From Sinomonas sp. P10A9 (GTDB lineage Bacteria > Actinomycetota > Actinomycetes > Actinomycetales > Micrococcaceae), in the NCBI RefSeq assembly GCF_041022165.1, contig NZ_CP163302.1, forward strand, positions 2,542,001 through 2,606,000: a DNA stretch of 64,000 nucleotides. The letters are read 5' to 3'. Position numbers and translations under genes: made by a program. Of this stretch, positions 54,784 to 63,238 are shown piece by piece; position 1 is the first letter of the stretch; the number at the start of each line of letters is the position of its first letter. Below the pieces are notes generated by a model. It had not been told where the DNA came from. It saw only the letters and a program-made list of their open reading frames with translations, and made no database searches.

Positions 54784-57744
54784 ATGCTGACACCCCACGA
54801 GGACGTGGTCTCGCGCGCCCAGGAGCTGTCCGAACTGGACACGCTCCTGGGCGTTGCCGCGTCCGGGGCCGCGCAGTGCGCCGTGCTGGAAGGACCGCAC
54901 GGCATCGGCAAGACAGCCCTCTGCGAGGCGTTCGCGGCGCGCCACCCGGAGCTCGCGGTACGCCGGGCCGAGGCATCAGCGTGGGAGCACGGCCTCCGTG
55001 GCGGCATCCTCGCGCAGCTCGGCGTGCTACCGGCGTACTCGGCAGACGCCGGACCGACCGAGGATTCCTGGGGACGGGACACGGACCAGCCCTCGTGGCT
55101 GCCTGCCGGCCGCGCGGCCCTCGAGGCGCTCTCTCGGCTCGCCGCGAACGGGCCCGCGCTCGTGGTGCTCGACGCGATCGAGCATGCCGACACGCTGTCC
55201 CTCGAGGCTTTGGCCTACGCCGTGCGGCGCGTCCATGACCCACTCGTCGTGCTGGCGACGCACGGCCCGGCGGGGAGGCTCCCTGGAAGCCCGGCCGCCG
55301 CGTTCGCCGACGCGGCGAGGGCCCGACGCATCGTTCTCGACCCTCTGGCGCCCGAGGCCCTCCGCGAGCTCGCCGCGGCACGCGCGAAGGTGGATCTGAC
55401 TCCGGAGGCGACTCAGGCGCTGTGGCGGGTGAGCCGGGGCAACCCGGCACTGGCACTGGAGGCGCTGGCGAACGGCGCCGAGTCGATCGGCGCGGAAGGC
55501 CTCGCCGCGCACGGGCCGCGCGCCGTCGTGCCATCCGTCGCCGCCCGCGCGGCGGCCGCCCTCGCGCGGCTTCCCCCAGGCGCCCGCGCGCTCGTCGAGG
55601 CGGTCAGCGTGCTCGGTGGCACGCCGACGGGAGCGGTAGCTGCCCAGCTCGCTGGCCTGCCCGAGGGCAATGCCGAGGCGCTCCTTGCCGCGGCCGACGC
55701 CGCGTGGTCGGCCGGGCTTCTGGAATGCCGCACCGTCGCGGGAACCCTCCAGCTCACGATCCGCGACCCTCTCCTGCGAGATGCCGTCGAGGAGGCCCTT
55801 GGCCCGGCTGAGCGCGCCGCATTGCACACTCGCGCTGCCGAGCTCGCAGGCTCCACGCGGGACCGGTTGCGGCACCTGGTCGCGGCGGCCGTCATGCCCG
55901 ACGACGGGCTGGCCGCTGAGGCAGATCGGCTCGCAGCCGAGGAGGCCGGCGAAGGCGACTGGAGTGCGGTGGCGGACGCACTCGTCGCGGCGAGCCAGCT
56001 GCATGTGGACCCCGCCCTCCGCGAGGACCGCCTCCTGCGCGCTGCCGAGGCCATGGTCGGCGCCGGCGACCTCCCCAGTGCCACACCGCTCGCCCGGCGC
56101 GTCGAGTCCCTTCCGCAGAGCGCGGCAAGGGACGCCGTGCTTGCCTACTACGCGATCCACAAGGGCCACGCCCGCCGCGCCGGGGCGCTTCTCGCCCGGG
56201 CGTGGGAGACGCGGCCCCCGCTCGGCTCCACGGACCTCGCCGCCCGTATCGCTCAGTACCGTGTCCTCGACTCCCTCGCGGAGTGGGACATCCCCGCCCT
56301 CCTGGACTGGACCGAGACGGCCGTGCGCCTTGCCGGCCCGGACAGTACTGCGGGGGTCGAGGCACGCGCGATGCTCGGCCTTGGCCTCGGCTCGGCTGGC
56401 CGTCTGGCCGAGGCACGCGCCGCCTACGAAGAGCTCGCGGCGACTCCGACGCTCGGAGCGCGCGACCAGCGGCTCCACCTCGGCCGCGGCTGGCTCGCGC
56501 TGGGCGTCGACGAGTTGGACGAGGCTCGGCTCGAGCTGCGTGCGGCGATCACCTCGGCGCGCAGCCCCGGTTCGCTGCGCATCACCCTGTGGGCCTATGC
56601 GTGGCTCGCCCGCGCCGAGTTCTCGGTGGGCCGCTGGGACGAGGCGCTCGCCGCCGCCCGCACCGGGATCACCCTCAATGCGCCCGTGGGAATGGACCTC
56701 CTGGCCCCGATCCTGCACTTCACTGCCGCGCAGATCCACGCGCTGCGCGGCGACTCGGCCGAGGCTGCAGAGCAGAGCAGGCTCGCCCAGCCTGGGCCTG
56801 AGGCCTACCCCGTCATGCATCTGGCGGGTGCGCTCGCAGCGGCAGCGGTCGCCGAAAGCTTGGGCGACTACGCCGGGGTGCTGCGGGCATTCGAGCCGAT
56901 CGTGCGAATGGACCGGTCGCGGGGCATCGACGCGCCGGGGTTCTGGCCCTGGCAGGATGTGTACGCCAACGCGCTCGTCATGACGGGACGCATCGACGAC
57001 GCGGACGCCTTCCTGCGCCCGCTCGAGGCCGCCGCACGATCGGCGGAACACCGGAGCACGATCGCCCGCCTCGGGTACGTGAGGGGCCGGATCCTCGGCG
57101 CGCAGGGGTCGCTCGACGACGCGGTCGCGTGCTTCGAGGGCGCTCTCGCGGCGCTGGATGGGCTGCCGCTGCCCTACAACACGGCCCGCGGGCGGTTCGC
57201 CTACGGGCAGACGCTGAGACGGTTCGGACGGCGCCGCGACGCGACCGAGGTCCTGGCCGCCGCCCGGGACGCCTTCGCGGGCGTCGGGGCGCAGGTCTAC
57301 GTAGCGCGGTGCGAGCGTGAGCTCCAGGCCGCGGGTACCGGAATCTTCCGGACTGCTCCCCACTATCAGCGGGGCCAACACCAAGTGGGGCAGTACCCCG
57401 CAGCGCAGCACCCAGGTGCCCAGTACCCAGGCACCCAGCAACCCGGAGCCCCACACCGGGGTGGCCACGACCCCGGCGCCCCGCATCCCGCCCAGGCTCC
57501 CGAGACCGGCTCCTCGTCTGGTCCGTCGGTGCCCGCGTTCACGGCCCAGGAGACCGCCGTCGCCCGCCTCGTCGCGGCGGGCCTGAGCAATCGTGACGCC
57601 GCCCGAGAGCTGTTCGTGTCCGTCAAGACGGTCCAGTACCACCTCACACGGATCTACGCGAAGCTCGGGATCGGCTCGCGTGCGGAGCTTGCCGCCGTCT
57701 ACCGTCCGCCGGCGGATGAGTCCTCGGCCACGAACAGCTCGTAG
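54784..57744 (+). CDS. large ATP-binding LuxR-family (LAL) regulator, probable ben activator
   Basis: A 986-residue regulator. An N-terminal AAA/NTPase domain has GPHGIGKTALCEAF at 37-50 and ALVVLDAIEHAD as Walker B. A long helical, TPR-like middle (about 450-850) follows, then a Gln/Pro/His/Gly-rich linker (about 858-910) and a C-terminal LuxR helix-turn-helix (FTAQETAVARLVAAGLSNR, VSVKTVQYHLTRIYAKLG). Position after benK suggests it controls the cluster; in corynebacteria the BenR activator is, as I recall, of this family. The start is ATG 54784 with a weak GAGGA; GTG/ATG codons upstream are possible. Its 3' end overlaps the DJ-1 gene tail to tail by 46 bases. Confidence 0.85.
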   Translation: MLTPHEDVVSRAQELSELDTLLGVAASGAAQCAVLEGPHGIGKTALCEAFAARHPELAVRRAEASAWEHGLRGGILAQLGVLPAYSADAGPTEDSWGRDTDQPSWLPAGRAALEALSRLAANGPALVVLDAIEHADTLSLEALAYAVRRVHDPLVVLATHGPAGRLPGSPAAAFADAARARRIVLDPLAPEALRELAAARAKVDLTPEATQALWRVSRGNPALALEALANGAESIGAEGLAAHGPRAVVPSVAARAAAALARLPPGARALVEAVSVLGGTPTGAVAAQLAGLPEGNAEALLAAADAAWSAGLLECRTVAGTLQLTIRDPLLRDAVEEALGPAERAALHTRAAELAGSTRDRLRHLVAAAVMPDDGLAAEADRLAAEEAGEGDWSAVADALVAASQLHVDPALREDRLLRAAEAMVGAGDLPSATPLARRVESLPQSAARDAVLAYYAIHKGHARRAGALLARAWETRPPLGSTDLAARIAQYRVLDSLAEWDIPALLDWTETAVRLAGPDSTAGVEARAMLGLGLGSAGRLAEARAAYEELAATPTLGARDQRLHLGRGWLALGVDELDEARLELRAAITSARSPGSLRITLWAYAWLARAEFSVGRWDEALAAARTGITLNAPVGMDLLAPILHFTAAQIHALRGDSAEAAEQSRLAQPGPEAYPVMHLAGALAAAAVAESLGDYAGVLRAFEPIVRMDRSRGIDAPGFWPWQDVYANALVMTGRIDDADAFLRPLEAAARSAEHRSTIARLGYVRGRILGAQGSLDDAVACFEGALAALDGLPLPYNTARGRFAYGQTLRRFGRRRDATEVLAAARDAFAGVGAQVYVARCERELQAAGTGIFRTAPHYQRGQHQVGQYPAAQHPGAQYPGTQQPGAPHRGGHDPGAPHPAQAPETGSSSGPSVPAFTAQETAVARLVAAGLSNRDAARELFVSVKTVQYHLTRIYAKLGIGSRAELAAVYRPPADESSATNSS

Positions 57745-58463
57745 ATCGCAGCCGCGTCGCGGTCCCGCCAGAACCGCAGCCAAGTGGCCGCACGAGTCGC
57801 CGATAGCGCCCCGAGTTCAGCGAGGACCGCGGCGGCGAAGTCGGTCGGAGCCCACGATCCAGCCGTGACGAGCACTCCGCCCGATGGCGTCACGCCACTC
57901 ACCGCATGCGGCTCGCGCACGAACCGCGCGCTCCCGCGGTATCCCGGCCACCGCTCGAGCTGGCCGAGGTCGTTCCCTGTGTGCTCGACATCGTCGAGGA
58001 GTCCCGCCCTGCCGAGCGCGTCGACGGCCCCGCAGATCGCCGCTACCAAGGTGCCCGTGGCTTTGCATCGCCCCGCCAGGTCGAGCACCTCGCGGTTCGC
58101 GGCTGCGTTGTTGTCGTCGTTGTTGTTGTCGTCGTCGTTGTTGTTGTTGTCGTTGTCGTCGTCGTCGTACCACGATGTGCCGCCGCACAGGACGAGCGCG
58201 TCGAATCGCTCGTCGACGATGTCGGCGAGGGCCGCCGTCGGGCTGACTGTCAATCCGCCCATGCTCACGACCGCTTGGCCCGTGGCCGTCGCTGTAGTGA
58301 GCTCGGCGGCCCGCTCGGTCACATCGTGCTGGCGCAGCGCGCTCATGAGGTACCCCACCTCCCAGTCGGCCATTCCCTCCGGCAGGTAGACGAGCACCCT
58401 CGCGGGGGCGCTGACAGGGTCGGCGGCCGCCGCCGTCGTGCGCTCATCGGTTCGTGTATCCAT
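57699..58463 (-). CDS. DJ-1/PfpI family protein with Asp/Asn tract
   Basis: A 254-residue protein of the glutamine-amidotransferase-like DJ-1/PfpI fold. VLVYLPEGMADWEVGYLM opens the fold, VLCGGTSW precedes the insertion, and TLVAAICGAVDALGRAGLL is the nucleophile elbow with Cys144. Residues 100-119 are only Asp and Asn, encoded by a trinucleotide tract, and fall in a surface loop between two core elements. Deglycase, protease or chaperone activity cannot be assigned. The start is ATG 58463, divergent from hrpA. The last 15 codons overlap the end of the LuxR gene on the other strand. Confidence 0.85.
   Translation of the reverse strand: MDTRTDERTTAAAADPVSAPARVLVYLPEGMADWEVGYLMSALRQHDVTERAAELTTATATGQAVVSMGGLTVSPTAALADIVDERFDALVLCGGTSWYDDDDNDNNNNDDDNNNDDNNAAANREVLDLAGRCKATGTLVAAICGAVDALGRAGLLDDVEHTGNDLGQLERWPGYRGSARFVREPHAVSGVTPSGGVLVTAGSWAPTDFAAAVLAELGALSATRAATWLRFWRDRDAAAIYELFVAEDSSAGGR
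58107..58166. repeat. (GTT/GTC)20 trinucleotide microsatellite
   Basis: Twenty uninterrupted GTT or GTC triplets on the plus strand read as AAC/GAC codons (Asn/Asp) on the minus strand inside the DJ-1/PfpI gene. The AAC codons make it markedly less GC-rich than the neighbourhood. Confidence 0.97.
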
Positions 58464-58531
58464 GCCTCGAGGCTAGGCCTGGACGCGGACAGGGCGTGTC
58501 CGCAGCGTGCCACCACTAGACTGGATCAGCC
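58464..58531. promoter_or_regulatory. divergent promoter region, DJ-1 gene and hrpA
   Basis: Sixty-eight bases separate the two divergent starts. ccaccactagactggatc just before hrpA includes TAGACT, a plausible -10, with a short leader. No clear -35 is visible. Confidence 0.4.
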
Positions 58532-61500
58532 ATGGCACTGACGATCACGTACCCCGCCAACCTCCCGGTCTCCGAGCGCCGCGACGAGCTCATGGAGGCC
58601 ATCGCCGCCCACCAGGTGACGATCATCGCAGGGGAGACCGGTTCGGGGAAGACGACCCAGATCCCGAAGATGTGCCTGGAGCTCGGCCTCGGCGAGAAGG
58701 GGCTCATCGGGCACACGCAGCCCCGGCGCCTTGCCGCGCGGACGGTTGCCGAACGCATCGCGGAGGAGCTCGGCGTCGAACTGGGCCAAGAGGTCGGCTT
58801 CCAGGTGCGCTTCACGGGCGAGGTGTCCAAGGAGACCAAGGTCAAGCTCATGACCGACGGCATCCTGCTCGCCGAGATCCAGCGCGACAAGCTCCTGACG
58901 CGCTACTCGACGATCATCATCGACGAGGCCCACGAGCGCAGCCTCAACATCGACTTCATCCTCGGCTACCTGAGGCGCATCCTGCCGCAGCGGCCCGATC
59001 TGAAGGTCATCATCACGTCCGCGACGATCGATCCGCAGCGGTTCTCCCGGCACTTCGCCCGCGAGCTCCCCGACGGCAGCTCCGAGCCGGCACCGATCGT
59101 CGAGGTCTCGGGCCGCACGTATCCCGTCGAGGTCCGGTACCGGCCTCTGGTCGCCGAACCTGCAGGCACGGGGACGGAAGACGAGGAGAACGCGAGCGAC
59201 GACGCCCTCGAGGAGGACCGCGACCCCGTCGACGCCGTGTGCGACGCAGTCGACGAGCTTTCCCGCGAGGCGCCCGGGGACATCCTGATCTTCTTCTCGG
59301 GCGAGCGCGAGATCCGCGACGCCGCAGAGGCCCTCGCGAGCTCCATCCAGAAGAACCCGCGGATGGCCGGCGCCGAGATCCTCCCGCTCTTCGCCAGACT
59401 CTCGCTCGCCGAGCAGCACCGCGTGTTCTCCCCCGGCGGCAGGCGCCGCATCATCCTCGCCACGAACGTAGCCGAGACCTCGCTCACGGTGCCGGGCATC
59501 AAGTACGTTGTCGACACGGGCACCGCGCGCATCTCGCGCTACTCCCACCGCACCAAGGTGCAGCGCCTGCCCATCGAGCGGGTCTCACAGGCTTCCGCAC
59601 ATCAGCGCGCGGGCCGCTGCGGCCGCGTCTCGGACGGCATCTGCATCCGCCTGTACTCGGAGGAGGACTACCTCTCCCGGCCCGAGTTCACGGACCCCGA
59701 GATCCTCCGCACCAACCTCGCGGCCGTCATCCTCCAGATGACAGCCATGGGGATCGCCCGCGGGCCCCAGGATGTCGCGGCCTTCCCCTTCGTCGAGCCG
59801 CCCGAGTCGCGCGCGATCAACGACGGCGTGACCCTCCTGCGCGAACTCGGCGCGCTCGCTGACGGCTCGGCCGGCGATGGAGGGGGAGCCCCCGGCGAAG
59901 CAGCGCCCGACGGCGGCGCTCACCGCCGCGATCGGCGCGCCGGCGGCGCGGTCGACGCCGGTAGGCGGGGCACCCGAGGAGGCCTCACCGCCGTCGGCCA
60001 TCAGCTCGCCCAGCTGCCGGTCGATCCGCGCCTCGGACGCATGATCGTGGAGGCCGCACGGCGCGACTGCGCGCGCGAGGTCATGGTCCTCGCTGCGGCG
60101 CTGACCATCCAGGACCCGCGCGAGCGCCCGTCACAGGAGACCGGCAAGCGCCAGGCCGCGGACGAGAAGCACGCGCGGTTCAAGGACGAGAACTCCGACT
60201 TCACGGGCTACCTGAACCTGTGGAACTACCTCCAGGAGCAGCAGCGCGAGCTCTCCTCCTCCGCATTCCGGCGCCTGTGCAAGGCCGAGTACATCAACTA
60301 CCTGCGGGTGCGCGAGTGGCAGGAGCTCTTCACGCAGCTCCGGCAGCTCGCCCGGCCGCTCGGAATCTCGCTGGGGCAGGCGCGAGATACCGATCCGGTG
60401 GGCAAGAATGACGCCGTCCACCAGTCGCTGCTGGCCGGTCTCCTGAGCCACATCGGGCTGCTCGATGAGCGCAAGCGGGACTATCTGGGCGCCCGCGGCA
60501 CCCGTTTCGCGATCTTCCCGGGATCGGCGCTCTTCAAGAAGAACCCCACGTTCGTCATGGCGGCCGAACTCGTCGAGACGAGCCGGCTGTGGGCACGGAC
60601 CGCGGCCAAGATGGACCCGGCGTGGGGCGAGCTCGTGGCCCCGCACCTCGTCAAGCGCAGCTATTCAGAGCCGCACTGGTCCAAGCGCGCCGGCTCAGTC
60701 CAGGCGTTCGAGAAGGTCACGCTCTACGGCGTGACGCTCGTCGCGCACCGCCGCATCAACTACGGCCGCGTCGATCCCGAGCTGGCACGTGAGCTGTTCA
60801 TCCGCCACGCACTCGTCGAGGGCGACTGGAATACGCGCCATCACTTCTTCAAGCGCAACCGTGAGCTGCTCGAGGAGGTCGACGAGCTCGAGACGCGCGT
60901 ACGGCGCCGCGGCCTCCGCGTCGACGACGAGACGCTCTTCGAGTTCTACGACGCCCGCGTCCCGGCCGATGTCGTGTCCGAGCGGCACTTCGACGCGTGG
61001 TGGAAGAAGGCGCGGCACGAGGACGAACACCTGCTCGACTTCGACCGCGCGCTCGTGCTCGGCGAGGCGGCGGCAGGCACCGCTGAGGCCGCCGATGCCG
61101 CCTACCCGACGGTGTGGCGGCAGGGCGGGTTCGATCTGCCGCTGGCCTACGAGTTCCATCCCGTCGCCCCGGGGGGCACTCCCGATCCGACGGACGGCGT
61201 CACCGCCGAGGTTCCGGTCCTGTTCCTCAACCAGCTCGAGCCCGAGCCGTTCCGGTGGCAGATCCCCGGCCAGCGCGTCGAGCTCGTGACGGCGCTCATC
61301 AAGTCCCTGCCCAAGCAGATCCGCAAGAACTTCGTGCCCGCGCCGGACGTCGCGCGCCAGTCCGTCGCGGCCCTCGACACCGACTTCGACCCTGCCGGCG
61401 ACTCTCTCGAGGAGTCCCTCGAGCTTGTGCTGCGCCGGCTCAAGGGGCAGATCATCCCGCCCGGCTCGTGGAACTGGGACGCCGTCCCACCGCACCTCAA

Positions 61501-62665
61501 GATGACCTTCAGCGTGGTCGACCCGACGGGAAAGGTCCTCGGCGCAGGCAAGGACCTCGTGGCCCTCCAGGAGCAGCTCGCACCCGCCACCCGCCGAGCG
61601 ATCGCGGAGTCCCTCGGCGCCACCCCCGCGACCGCCGCGCCGAAGTCACCCCGTGGTGGCGCGACGTCACCCCGTGCGGGCACGACATCACCCCGTGGTG
61701 GCGCGACGTCACCGGATGCGCGCACGACGGCGCCCCCCACCGGCCGCTCGGGCCTCGCCGAGCGCAGCGGATTAGCCGAGCGCAGTGGATTGACCGATTG
61801 GAGCGTCGGCACGGTTCCGCGGACGGCGAGCACCGTCGTCGCCGGTCACACGGTCACCGGGTACCCCGCGCTCATCGATGAGGGCCGCACCAAGGCCGCG
61901 CCCCGCGGCACGGTGGGCCTCCGCGTGTTCCAGACCAGTCAGGACCAGCTGCGCGCCCACCGGGACGGCGTCATCCGCCTCCTCGCTGTGCGGATCCCGC
62001 CGCCGGACCGGTACGTTCTCGAGCACCTCAACAACCGCGAGAAGCTCACGTTCAGCCAGAACCCGCACGGTTCCGTCACAGACCTCATTGCGGACTGCTC
62101 GCTCGCAGCGATCGACCGTCTCGTCCCCACCGAACTCCCGTGGGACCGCGCGGCGTTCGACGCACTCTTCGACGATGTCCGCGCCGAGCTCATCGACACC
62201 GTCTTCAAGGTCACGGCGATCGTCGAGCAGGTCCTCGCGGCCTCGGCGCGCATCGCCAAGGCGCTCAAGGGCACCACGAGCCTCGCGCTCATCAGCGCGC
62301 TGAATGACATCAAGGCCCAGCTCGAGCAGCTCGTGTACCCGGGCTTTGTAGCACAGACGGGCTACGCTCAGCTCGAGCACCTGCCGCGGTACCTCCGCGC
62401 GATCGAGCGGCGGCTCGAGAAGCTGCCCACGAACGTCCAGCGCGACGCCGTCGCCATGGCTGCTGTCCAGGCCCTCGAGGACGACTACGACGACGCGGTC
62501 GCCGCGCTCGCACCAACGGGACGCAGTCAGGGGCTGCTCGAGCAGGTCCGCTGGATGATCGAGGAGCTCCGGGTGAGCCTCTTCGCCGTCGAACTCGGCA
62601 CGGCCGGGAGGGTCTCGGAGAAGCGAGTCCGGCAGGCCCTCGGCGAGGCGCTCGCCCCAGCCTGA
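58532..62665 (+). CDS. hrpA: ATP-dependent RNA helicase HrpA
   Basis: A 1377-residue DEAH/RHA helicase. Motif I is GETGSGKTTQIPK (34-46), motif II IDEAHERSLN, motif III SATI and motif VI QRAGRCGRVSDG, followed by the winged-helix/ratchet region and the DUF3418 C-terminal domain usual in HrpA. The enzyme unwinds RNA and rescues stalled ribosomes in other bacteria. Two inserts are odd: a Gly/Asp/Arg-rich stretch of about 30-35 residues near nucleotides 59869-59980 within the block just after the helicase core, and an SPRGGAT-type heptad repeat (61641-61724) in the DUF3418 linker. The start is ATG 58532. Confidence 0.95.
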   Translation: MALTITYPANLPVSERRDELMEAIAAHQVTIIAGETGSGKTTQIPKMCLELGLGEKGLIGHTQPRRLAARTVAERIAEELGVELGQEVGFQVRFTGEVSKETKVKLMTDGILLAEIQRDKLLTRYSTIIIDEAHERSLNIDFILGYLRRILPQRPDLKVIITSATIDPQRFSRHFARELPDGSSEPAPIVEVSGRTYPVEVRYRPLVAEPAGTGTEDEENASDDALEEDRDPVDAVCDAVDELSREAPGDILIFFSGEREIRDAAEALASSIQKNPRMAGAEILPLFARLSLAEQHRVFSPGGRRRIILATNVAETSLTVPGIKYVVDTGTARISRYSHRTKVQRLPIERVSQASAHQRAGRCGRVSDGICIRLYSEEDYLSRPEFTDPEILRTNLAAVILQMTAMGIARGPQDVAAFPFVEPPESRAINDGVTLLRELGALADGSAGDGGGAPGEAAPDGGAHRRDRRAGGAVDAGRRGTRGGLTAVGHQLAQLPVDPRLGRMIVEAARRDCAREVMVLAAALTIQDPRERPSQETGKRQAADEKHARFKDENSDFTGYLNLWNYLQEQQRELSSSAFRRLCKAEYINYLRVREWQELFTQLRQLARPLGISLGQARDTDPVGKNDAVHQSLLAGLLSHIGLLDERKRDYLGARGTRFAIFPGSALFKKNPTFVMAAELVETSRLWARTAAKMDPAWGELVAPHLVKRSYSEPHWSKRAGSVQAFEKVTLYGVTLVAHRRINYGRVDPELARELFIRHALVEGDWNTRHHFFKRNRELLEEVDELETRVRRRGLRVDDETLFEFYDARVPADVVSERHFDAWWKKARHEDEHLLDFDRALVLGEAAAGTAEAADAAYPTVWRQGGFDLPLAYEFHPVAPGGTPDPTDGVTAEVPVLFLNQLEPEPFRWQIPGQRVELVTALIKSLPKQIRKNFVPAPDVARQSVAALDTDFDPAGDSLEESLELVLRRLKGQIIPPGSWNWDAVPPHLKMTFSVVDPTGKVLGAGKDLVALQEQLAPATRRAIAESLGATPATAAPKSPRGGATSPRAGTTSPRGGATSPDARTTAPPTGRSGLAERSGLAERSGLTDWSVGTVPRTASTVVAGHTVTGYPALIDEGRTKAAPRGTVGLRVFQTSQDQLRAHRDGVIRLLAVRIPPPDRYVLEHLNNREKLTFSQNPHGSVTDLIADCSLAAIDRLVPTELPWDRAAFDALFDDVRAELIDTVFKVTAIVEQVLAASARIAKALKGTTSLALISALNDIKAQLEQLVYPGFVAQTGYAQLEHLPRYLRAIERRLEKLPTNVQRDAVAMAAVQALEDDYDDAVAALAPTGRSQGLLEQVRWMIEELRVSLFAVELGTAGRVSEKRVRQALGEALAPA
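61641..61724. repeat. 21-bp tandem repeat x3-4 inside hrpA
   Basis: Units start at 61641, 61662 and 61683, with a degenerate fourth at 61704. The shared core is cgamgtcaccccgtg, essentially the core of the intergenic array at 47699-47824 and with the same 21-bp period. In frame it encodes SPRGGAT-like heptapeptides in a HrpA linker. Confidence 0.9.
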
Positions 62666-62693
62666 CGGGATGAGGCACCTCGGCGAGGCGAGG

Positions 62694-63122
62694 CTAGGCG
62701 GCGGGGACGTTCTCGCCGTGTCCAGCGGCGCGCAGGGCCTCACGGATCTTCTCGGCCGCGGCGTCCATGACGGCGGGATCCGGGTTCTGCTGGACCTTCT
62801 TGAAGTCGTACTCGGCCTCGGAGAACGACGGCCACACGTGCAGGTGCAGATGATTGATCTCGAAGCCCGCGATGATCACGCCGGCGCGCGGAGCACCGAA
62901 GGCTTCCATCTGTGCCCGGCCGATGGTCTGCGCGACGAGCGTGACCTTCGCGAGAAGCTCGGGCGAGGCATCGGTCCACTTGTCGACCTCCGCGCGCGGT
63001 ACCACGAGCGCGTGCCCGTCCGCGAGGGGGCCGATGCTCAGGAAGGCGACGACGTCCGGGTCCTTCCAGACGAAGCGTCCGGGCAGCTCGCCCTCGATGA
63101 TCCGGGTGAACAGCGTGCTCAT
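62694..63122 (-). CDS. HIT family hydrolase
   Basis: A 142-residue histidine-triad protein. The nucleotide-binding motif is INHLHLHVWPSF (HxHxHxx), with MSTLFTRIIEGELPGRFVW and DGHALVVPRAEVDKW as the usual N-terminal blocks. Members hydrolyse adenosine phosphoramidates or dinucleotides; the precise substrate is not evident. The start is ATG 63122, preceded by AGGAG. An in-frame extension to 63242 is Arg-rich and lacks family sequence. Confidence 0.92.
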   Translation of the reverse strand: MSTLFTRIIEGELPGRFVWKDPDVVAFLSIGPLADGHALVVPRAEVDKWTDASPELLAKVTLVAQTIGRAQMEAFGAPRAGVIIAGFEINHLHLHVWPSFSEAEYDFKKVQQNPDPAVMDAAAEKIREALRAAGHGENVPAA

Positions 63123-63238
63123 GGCTCTCCTGTCAGGTATGTTCTGGGTGCCCGCCGTGCGCGAGTCCCGCGTCGCGGTGGCCGAAACAAGGTCTGCGCG
63201 GATCTTGTCCGCGCCCGGGATGACGGGCCGTCCGGGGT

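Noticed and set aside
61147..61833. A separate gene antisense to the hrpA 3' part.
   Set aside because: It is low-complexity and derives largely from the repeat tract, without motif or ribosome site.
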